From assembly GCA_964514305.1 (NCBI GenBank), contig CAZEQD010000062.1:1-11574 (forward strand): a stretch of DNA of 11,574 bases. Reading direction: 5' to 3'. Below the pieces are notes generated by a model. That model saw only the letters and a list, made by a program, of their open reading frames with translations. It searched no databases and was not told the origin of the DNA. Position numbers and translations under genes: made by a program. Below are positions 6,405 to 11,574 of this stretch, piece after piece. How positions within the stretch are numbered: the first letter of the stretch is position 1; every line of letters begins with the position of its first letter. This stretch comes from CAZEQD01 sp964514305. GTDB lineage: Bacteria; Acidobacteriota; Aminicenantia; Aminicenantales; Aminicenantaceae.

Positions 6405-9144
6405 ATGTTTTCCTAAATGGGTTCGGGCCCTGAACTTAGGACTTTGGCTCGGCCTGTTTGTTATCTGTTGGAGTCTGTCTTACTCTCAAATTTCCCCAGC
6501 CACGCCTTATATAAAGAAAATATCAGTGGAAGTTAAAGGCCAGGCGGAAACAGAAAATATGAAAGAGTTAATTCCTCTTAAAGAAGGTGATCAGCTGTCC
6601 TTATATCGAATTACCAATAGTATAAAGGAACTTTACAAAACGGGCCTTTTTTCTGATGTCCAGGTAGTCAAAGAAGGCCAGAGTCAGGTTAATTTGACTT
6701 ATCGTCTGACAAAGAAGTTATTTGTCAGAAAGATCTTATTTTTAGGCCAAATGAAAATCTCTTCAAAAAAGTTAAAAGAGGAAATTTATTCTCTTCGGGA
6801 ACAGGCCTCTTTTTCTGAAGGTAAATTAAAATTGGCTGCCGATGAATTAAAGAGGGCTCTATCTAAAGAGGGCTATTTCTCACCTGAGATTAAAATAAGT
6901 ACCAAGAAAGATTTTAAGACATCGATAGTAGATGTTTATTTTGAAATAAGCTCTGCCCAGCGCTACCTGGTGAAAAAAGTAAATTTAGAGGGAAGATTAA
7001 TTGTGTCTTCAAGTCAATTAAAAGCCAAAATGGAAACAAAGGAAAATCAGACATATATACCTTCTCTCTTAGAACGAGATGTGTCCCTCCTAAGAGAATT
7101 TTATAGTTCTCTGGGCTATCATCGAGTTGAGGTAGAAGTCGGTTCTGTTGATTTTAAAGATCGGGGAGAAGTTTATATAACCATAAAAATTAATCCTCAG
7201 GAGAAGGTGGAAATTGTGGTTGAGGGAGCAGAAGTACCCCTCAGCCTAATTCAACCTATTTGGGAGGAGAGGATTTTCGAAGAGTGGGGATTAGCTGAGG
7301 GTGAAGCTAAGATTATTAATTATTTGAGGGGAAAGGGATACCTGTTTTCTTCAGTTAAGTCGTCTTTAGAAAAGGGAAAGGATAAAATCCGGGTAGTCTA
7401 CCAGGTGGTTCCCGGGAAAAAATTTGGCATTAAGGACATAATTTTTAAAGGATTGAAATATTTCACCTCATCCCAATTAAAAGAACAATTAGGAATAAGA
7501 GAAAAAATCCCTTTTTTAAAATGGATCAGCGGTTCCAGGGTTTTTAGTTTACCCAAAGAAATAGAAAGCCTATATCAAAGAGAGGGGTTTCCTCATACGA
7601 GCGTTGATCTGAATTTTATAAGAGAGGACAGTAAAGTAAAAGTTGTTTATTATATTGAAGAAGGAAGCCAGGAGAGAATTGAACAAATTAGATTTAAAGG
7701 AACAAATTTATTTCCGCCAGAACTTCTAATAAAACAGATCTCAGCTACAGTTGGGGGGCCTTTTTTCCGGGCAAGCATCCAGAAAGATGCTGAAAGTTTA
7801 GAAAGATTTTACTTGGACCAGGGAGTAAGAGGCACCAGAATAGAAGCTAAGATTGAGGAGAAGAGTCCGGGTCATTACTTAGTCTATTTCGATATCAATG
7901 AGGGGCATAAAGTAAAAATCGCTAAAATTATAATAAGCGGCAATAGGGTAACCAGGAAAGGAACAATTCTTCGGGAATTAAAGATCAGAGAAGGTGATTT
8001 TGCCCGTTATGGAGCTATTCAAGAAACCAAGCGAAGCCTGGAAAGACTTGGTATTTTTACAGAAGTAAAAATAGATGAAGTTACCTTTTCCGAGGATGCA
8101 GAAAACTTAATAATCAGCCTCCGGGAAGGAGATCGTAATTACTTGGGTTTAGGAGTGGGCCTTGAAACCAAAAATGAGCCGCGGACCTTTGCTGTCTGGA
8201 ATAATGTCATCCGACCACGGGGAACAACTGAATTTATCAGAAGCAATATTTTGGGTCGCGCTGCCCAGCTCAGTCTGGTAGGGCAAATCAGCCTCCGCGA
8301 AAAAAGAGGTGTAATTTCCTGGGAAGAGCCTTATTTTTTCGGGTTGCCCTGGCAGACATATTTAAATGCCTGGCTGGAGAGAGAAGAAAGAATTAGTTAC
8401 AGTTATGATAGAAGAGGAATTAGCTTAACCACTATCAAGTATTTTTCTAAGAACAAGATGTTTTTAACCACGCTAAGATGGGCCCGAACTACTCTTTTTA
8501 ATTTAAAAATCTCTGAATCTGAAATAGACCGTCAGCATTCACCTTTTTCGGCTTCTTCCATCTCGGGCAGTTTTATTTGGGATAGAAGGGATGATCCTTT
8601 TAATCCTCAGCGAGGCTCTTTTTTTAGTTTTGTTTTGGAATGGGCTTATCCTCTTTTCGGGGCTAAGTCAGATTATTTGAAAAATTTTATAAAATATCAA
8701 AATTTTATTAGCGTTTTTCCTGATGTAACTTTTATTTCAACTTTTCGTCTCGGGCTGGGAAGAGGGAATATTCCTATCCATGAACGTTTTTTTGCAGGGG
8801 GAAGCAATTCTTTTCGAGGTCAGGAGTTTGATGAGTTGGGGCCTAAAGATCCCCATTCTTTAAAGCCAATCGGGGGCAAGGCATTGGTTCTTTTAAATTT
8901 TGAGCTTACCTTTCCTCTTTTCCCTTCCATCCGCGATTTATTTGCTACTTTTTTCTATGACAAAGGTAATGTCTTTGCTAAAAGAAAAGAAGTATCTCTG
9001 TCTTCTCTCTGCGATGCTTTGGGAATTGGACTTCGCTATCGAACTCCCCTGGGGCCTGTCCGTTTTGAGCTGGGCTGGAACCTGGATGCAGCCAAAGGAG
9101 ATAAGAAGGTATTGGCTTTTATAACTATCGGCAATGTCTTTTAA
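6379..9144 (+). CDS. bamA: Outer-membrane assembly factor BamA (Omp85), seven POTRA domains
   Basis: The product is the Omp85 insertase of the outer membrane. From the ATG at 6379 it is 921 residues, longer than the roughly 800 of E. coli BamA. A signal peptide (about 1-37, hydrophobic LGLWLGLFVICWSLS) is followed by what I read as seven POTRA domains: about 44-113, 114-195, 196-275, 276-347, 348-431, 432-510 and 511-585. Most show the end-of-helix G-(Y/F/L)-F/(x)-V pattern; the fourth is degenerate. A 16-strand-type barrel (586-921) has the DRRDDPFNPQRG motif, the loop-6 element GGSNSFRGQE (about 806-815) and a terminal Phe typical of a beta-signal. GAGGAAG at 6360-6366 sits 12 nt before ATG 6379, which overlaps tamB by 26 bp. 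The in-frame ATG 6355 and TTG 6301 are less likely. Confidence 0.92.
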   Translation: MSKFIKDSECFPKWVRALNLGLWLGLFVICWSLSYSQISPATPYIKKISVEVKGQAETENMKELIPLKEGDQLSLYRITNSIKELYKTGLFSDVQVVKEGQSQVNLTYRLTKKLFVRKILFLGQMKISSKKLKEEIYSLREQASFSEGKLKLAADELKRALSKEGYFSPEIKISTKKDFKTSIVDVYFEISSAQRYLVKKVNLEGRLIVSSSQLKAKMETKENQTYIPSLLERDVSLLREFYSSLGYHRVEVEVGSVDFKDRGEVYITIKINPQEKVEIVVEGAEVPLSLIQPIWEERIFEEWGLAEGEAKIINYLRGKGYLFSSVKSSLEKGKDKIRVVYQVVPGKKFGIKDIIFKGLKYFTSSQLKEQLGIREKIPFLKWISGSRVFSLPKEIESLYQREGFPHTSVDLNFIREDSKVKVVYYIEEGSQERIEQIRFKGTNLFPPELLIKQISATVGGPFFRASIQKDAESLERFYLDQGVRGTRIEAKIEEKSPGHYLVYFDINEGHKVKIAKIIISGNRVTRKGTILRELKIREGDFARYGAIQETKRSLERLGIFTEVKIDEVTFSEDAENLIISLREGDRNYLGLGVGLETKNEPRTFAVWNNVIRPRGTTEFIRSNILGRAAQLSLVGQISLREKRGVISWEEPYFFGLPWQTYLNAWLEREERISYSYDRRGISLTTIKYFSKNKMFLTTLRWARTTLFNLKISESEIDRQHSPFSASSISGSFIWDRRDDPFNPQRGSFFSFVLEWAYPLFGAKSDYLKNFIKYQNFISVFPDVTFISTFRLGLGRGNIPIHERFFAGGSNSFRGQEFDELGPKDPHSLKPIGGKALVLLNFELTFPLFPSIRDLFATFFYDKGNVFAKRKEVSLSSLCDALGIGLRYRTPLGPVRFELGWNLDAAKGDKKVLAFITIGNVF

Positions 9145-9814
9145 ATTTAAATTTTTTTACTTTTTACTTTTCACCTTTTATTTTTCGCTTTCTACTTTTT
9201 TTGGGCGAGTTGAGGTTATAGACAGGATTGTAGCCGTAGTTAATAATCAAGTGATTACTTTGACCGAACTTAAAATAGCCAGAGCCTTCAGGCTTTATCC
9301 TGCCTCTAAGTCTCAACAAATAATGCCTGCTTCGTTTTACTTGGAAAAGCTTATTGAACAAAAATTGGTTACTCAAGTAACTGGACAGAAAGTTACAATT
9401 GAAGAAAGTGAGATAGAGGGCTATTTGGAGAAAATAAGAAATAATTTAGGATCAGAATTATTTGAGGCTAAACTTCAAGAATTTGGTTTGAAGAGAGATG
9501 ATTTAAAGAAGTACATTTATCAGAAAGTCCTGGGGGATAGGATAATTAGCCAGAAATTATTCCAGAATGTAGCTGTCTCTCTGGAAGAGATTGAGAACTA
9601 TTATCGACAGATTTATCTTCCAGTGCAGAAGGAAAAAGGTCTTAAGCCTCAACCTCTGATAGAAATGGTGAACAAAATCGAAGCTGCCATTATAGAAAAT
9701 AGAAGAAAAAGGCAGGTTGAAGACTGGATTGCCAACTTAAAGAGACAGGCAGATATCCAGATTGAAGTGAAAGATATAGACGAATACTTCCGAACACAGG
9801 AAAGGAAATCATGA
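9134..9814 (+). CDS. SurA-like periplasmic chaperone lacking a PPIase domain
   Basis: This 226-residue protein carries the SurA/PrsA-type N-terminal chaperone signature IDRIVAVVNNQVITLTEL (29-46). A helical domain follows with EKLIEQKLV at 71-79 and SEIEGYLEKIRNNLG at 92-106. In SurA, one or two parvulin domains come next. Here the chain goes straight to a helix (about 180-206, AAIIENRRKRQVEDWIANLK) that would pack back on the N-terminal module, so there is no room for a parvulin domain. A Phe/Tyr-rich hydrophobic segment (about 5-24) would be a signal peptide or anchor. There is no clear AxA cleavage site. The start overlaps the bamA end by 11 bp and no alternative start exists before residue 64. 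The neighbours suggest it escorts outer-membrane proteins to BamA. Confidence 0.82.
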   Translation: MSFKFKFFYFLLFTFYFSLSTFFGRVEVIDRIVAVVNNQVITLTELKIARAFRLYPASKSQQIMPASFYLEKLIEQKLVTQVTGQKVTIEESEIEGYLEKIRNNLGSELFEAKLQEFGLKRDDLKKYIYQKVLGDRIISQKLFQNVAVSLEEIENYYRQIYLPVQKEKGLKPQPLIEMVNKIEAAIIENRRKRQVEDWIANLKRQADIQIEVKDIDEYFRTQERKS

Positions 9815-10746
9815 AAAAAACAGCATATTTGTTCCCCGGTCAGGGTTCCCAGACTGTAGGCATGGGCAGAGATTTTTATGAGCATTCTTCTCTGGCCCGA
9901 GAAATATTCTCAAGAGCAGATGAAGCTTTGGGCTTTAGACTATCCCGTCTTTGTTTTGAAGGACCGGAGGAAGAATTAAAGCTAACAGAGAATACTCAGC
10001 CGGCCTTGCTTACTGTAAGTTATATAGCCTATCTTCTTGTCGGCAGAGAACCTGTTCTGGCGGCTGGACATAGCTTGGGCGAGTATTCTGCATTGGTAGC
10101 AGCTGGATCTTTAACTTTTGAAGAAGCTGTTGTTCTTGTCCACAAAAGGGGAAAGTATATGCAGCAAGCAGTTCCAGTGGGCCAAGGTGCTATGGCCGCC
10201 TTGCTGGGAGTTGACTATCAGAGTGTCAAGCAGGTTTTAAGCGAAATTGGAAAAAATGGAGTAGTAGAGATAGCCAACTGGAACAGCCGAGATCAGATTG
10301 TTATTGCTGGTCACTGCCAAACGGTGAAGGAAGCTTTAGAAAAAATAAAAGCACCGCGCTCGGTCATTCTTTCTGTCAGTGCCCCTTTTCATTGCAGCTT
10401 GATGAAAGAAGCCGAAGAAAGATTAGCGGCTGATCTTGATCAAACCCAATTCAGAGATTTGAAGTTCCCGATTGTAACCAATGTGGAGGCTAAACTTATC
10501 TATAAGGGAGCTGAAGCCAAAGAATCTTTAAAAAAGCAGGTTACCCATCCTGTCCTTTGGTACACTTCCATGGAATTAATGAGAAAAGAAGGAGTGGAAG
10601 CTTTTTTTGAGTTGGGTTCAGGTAAAGTTTTAACAAGGTTAATAAAAAGGATAAGCCGGACCTGGCCAACTGCTCCCTTAGCTTTAAACGTGGAGACTGT
10701 TGGGGATTTAAGTAAGATTAAATCTATTGACTCAGTTTTGGTTTGA
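9811..10746 (+). CDS. fabD: Malonyl-CoA:ACP transacylase FabD
   Basis: FabD transfers malonyl from CoA to acyl carrier protein, supplying the extender unit for cytoplasmic type II fatty-acid synthesis. The 311-residue length matches the family (about 309 in E. coli). The catalytic elements are complete: FPGQGSQ with Gln11, the nucleophile Ser88 in GHSLGEYSALVAAG, Arg113 in HKRGKYMQ, and His194 in SAPFHCSLM. The conserved NWNSRDQIVIAG (156-167) and the late FELGSGKVLTRLIKR segment are also present. The ATG overlaps the preceding stop as ATGA, with AGGAAAGGAAAT in front. The gene is the last of the + strand operon and its 3' end overlaps the convergent pgsA by 15 bp. No other fab gene is in the window. 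Confidence 0.96.
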   Translation: MKKTAYLFPGQGSQTVGMGRDFYEHSSLAREIFSRADEALGFRLSRLCFEGPEEELKLTENTQPALLTVSYIAYLLVGREPVLAAGHSLGEYSALVAAGSLTFEEAVVLVHKRGKYMQQAVPVGQGAMAALLGVDYQSVKQVLSEIGKNGVVEIANWNSRDQIVIAGHCQTVKEALEKIKAPRSVILSVSAPFHCSLMKEAEERLAADLDQTQFRDLKFPIVTNVEAKLIYKGAEAKESLKKQVTHPVLWYTSMELMRKEGVEAFFELGSGKVLTRLIKRISRTWPTAPLALNVETVGDLSKIKSIDSVLV

Positions 10747-11274
10747 AAGGACAAGATGTCTGTATCGAAAAAAATATTCTGCCGCTGAGAAGGAGGCTGT
10801 AGCTAAGACAAGCCATAAACCTACCTGGGAGAGAAAATAAAGGTCTCCTAAATATTTTCTTCCTAAAATTAAAAGAGCGATGGTTACCACTTCAGAAATC
10901 ATTTTTATTTTTCCCAGGACGGAAGCAGAAATATTTGTTCCCTTGGAGGCAGCTACGGCTCTTAATCCTGAAACAGCTATTTCTCGGCCAATAATAATAA
11001 CTACCATCCAGGCAGGGGCCAGTTGAAGTTCCACCAAACAAATTAAGACAGAAGAGACCAGCAATTTATCGGCTATGGGATCGAGGAGCTGACCGAAAGA
11101 TGTTGTCTTTTTTCTTCTTCTGGCCCAGAATCCATCGAGCATATCGGTTAAAGCAGCCACCAGAAAAATTATAAAGGCTGTTATTTCTCTACCGTTGAAT
11201 TGAGTAAGCAGAACTACAACCAAAGCCGGGACAGAAACCACTCTTAGCAAAGTAAGAATATTAGGCCCATTCAT
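10732..11274 (-). CDS. pgsA: CDP-diacylglycerol-glycerol-3-phosphate 3-phosphatidyltransferase
   Basis: PgsA is an inner-membrane enzyme that joins CDP-diacylglycerol and sn-glycerol-3-phosphate to phosphatidylglycerophosphate, the precursor of phosphatidylglycerol and cardiolipin. The 180-residue protein has the full CDP-alcohol phosphotransferase motif with correct spacing: Asp44, Asp47-Gly48, Ala51-Arg52, Gly61, Asp65 and Asp69. It opens with MNGPNILTLLRV, the standard family N-terminus, which fixes the start. About five hydrophobic segments follow (for example 13-25, 30-44, 70-84, 88-102, 125-138 and 145-163). The GREIAVSGLRAVAASKG stretch (96-112) is typical of PgsA rather than PssA. It runs opposite to fabD and the two genes overlap tail to tail. 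Confidence 0.93.
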   Translation of the reverse strand: MNGPNILTLLRVVSVPALVVVLLTQFNGREITAFIIFLVAALTDMLDGFWARRRKKTTSFGQLLDPIADKLLVSSVLICLVELQLAPAWMVVIIIGREIAVSGLRAVAASKGTNISASVLGKIKMISEVVTIALLILGRKYLGDLYFLSQVGLWLVLATASFSAAEYFFRYRHLVLSNQN

Positions 11275-11283
11275 TTTTATTGA

Positions 11284-11312
11284 GATATACTATAGCTGGT
11301 TTTGCTTGTCAA
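11284..11312 (-). promoter_or_regulatory. Candidate pgsA promoter giving a near-leaderless mRNA
   Basis: On the - strand a perfect -35 hexamer TTGACA (11312-11307) is followed after 17 bases by TATATC (11289-11284), four of six matches to the -10 consensus. Transcription would start about 11277, only a few bases before the ATG at 11274. No Shine-Dalgarno is visible in the bases just before the ATG (CTCAATAAAA), in line with a leaderless or very short leader. A TATAGT at 11294-11289 is an alternative -10, but its spacing of 12 is poor. Confidence 0.42.
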
Positions 11313-11326
11313 TCACTGGGGTAAAA

Positions 11327-11349
11327 AGAATATTTATTCTAAAAATATT
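11327..11349. repeat. AT-rich palindromes upstream of the pgsA promoter
   Basis: Two interleaved perfect inverted repeats occur here: AGAATA/TATTCT (11327-11332, 11335-11340) and AATATTT/AAATATT (11329-11335, 11343-11349). They lie just upstream of the putative -35 box of pgsA. They could be a regulator site, but such short AT-only palindromes are expected by chance in AT-rich DNA. Confidence 0.2.
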
Positions 11350-11397
11350 TTAGTTGCGAAATTGCTGGTAAGAAGACAGTAAGGAGTGGATTACGGG

Positions 11398-11533
11398 GTC
11401 AGACCTTCATAAGTTTCATAAATTATGCTTCTCTATTGATATATTTCGTCGGTTTGTAATGGACAAAAATTATTACAGTTATTGTAAAAATTAAAGTTAT
11501 GAAACTTATGAAGATCTGACGCTATAAGCGTCA
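11398..11533. repeat. REP/MITE-like element: long inverted repeat plus overlapping hairpin
   Basis: Left arm 11398-11421 begins GTCAGACCTTCATAAG and right arm 11497-11520 ends CTTATGAAGATCTGAC. They pair over 24 bp with one mismatch (C11404/A11514) around a 75-nt loop. The loop contains a smaller 6-bp stem (TGTAAT 11455-11460, ATTACA 11472-11477). A second perfect hairpin, TGACGCT/AGCGTCA (11517-11523, 11527-11533), reuses the last four bases of the right arm, so the two folds compete. The left end reads GGGGTCAGACC. From memory, this type of terminus is common in repeat elements mobilised by REP-associated (Y1/RAYT) transposases, but no transposase is in the window. I see no ORF in it. Confidence 0.6.
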
Positions 11534-11574
11534 ATAATCCCACTTTTCGTAAAAGAGCCATTGTTATCTTGAAA

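Noticed and set aside
6457..6471. Lipoprotein signal at Cys30 of BamA (FVIC)
   Set aside because: Ile at the -1 position does not fit a lipobox, which needs Gly, Ala or Ser. BamA proteins are not lipoproteins.
8900..9124. 74-residue + strand ORF inside bamA
   Set aside because: Out-of-frame shadow of the strongly conserved BamA barrel end. No motif seen.
9649..9885. 78-residue - strand ORF across the surA-like/fabD junction
   Set aside because: Antisense to two well-supported genes, with no recognisable domain or ribosome-binding site.

Overview
The window looks like chromosomal DNA of an AT-rich, diderm (Gram-negative) bacterium, probably from a poorly cultured lineage. The diderm call rests on a TamB / BamA / SurA-like outer-membrane assembly cluster. 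I cannot fix the phylum from sequence alone.

Left block (about 1-2900, visibly more AT-rich, + strand): a defence or mobile-type island. It starts with a Phd/YefM-type antitoxin and a RelE/ParE-type toxin whose genes overlap, preceded by a palindrome that could be an autoregulatory operator. Next come cas1, cas2 and cas4 in that order, a compact CRISPR adaptation module whose catalytic residues all look intact. No interference (effector) gene is visible. About 460 bp without a conventional gene follow. This gap holds a palindrome, an AT-rich leader-like stretch and one CRISPR-repeat-like 37-mer ending in ATTGAAAC. No second repeat follows, so the locus looks like a leader plus a single repeat with no spacers. 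A 39-codon small ORF with a Shine-Dalgarno-like site runs across that repeat.

Central block (about 3000-10746, + strand, less AT-rich): a tightly packed operon tamB > bamA > surA-like > fabD, in which every junction is a short overlap (about 26, 11 and 4 bp). TamB bridges the periplasm. BamA, which I read as having seven POTRA domains, inserts beta-barrels. The SurA-like protein, which lacks a PPIase domain, would chaperone the clients. FabD supplies malonyl-ACP for fatty-acid synthesis, so envelope protein assembly and lipid synthesis share one transcript.

Right block: pgsA (phosphatidylglycerophosphate synthase) is on the - strand, tail to tail with fabD and overlapping it by 15 bp. Its likely promoter sits so close to the start codon that the mRNA would be nearly leaderless. 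Upstream of pgsA, at about 11398-11533, lies a non-coding element with a 24-bp inverted repeat (one mismatch, 75-nt loop) and a second hairpin that shares bases with its right arm. It resembles a REP/MITE-type mobile repeat.

The most interesting part is the effector-less cas1-cas2-cas4 module beside a toxin-antitoxin pair and a one-repeat, zero-spacer CRISPR site.
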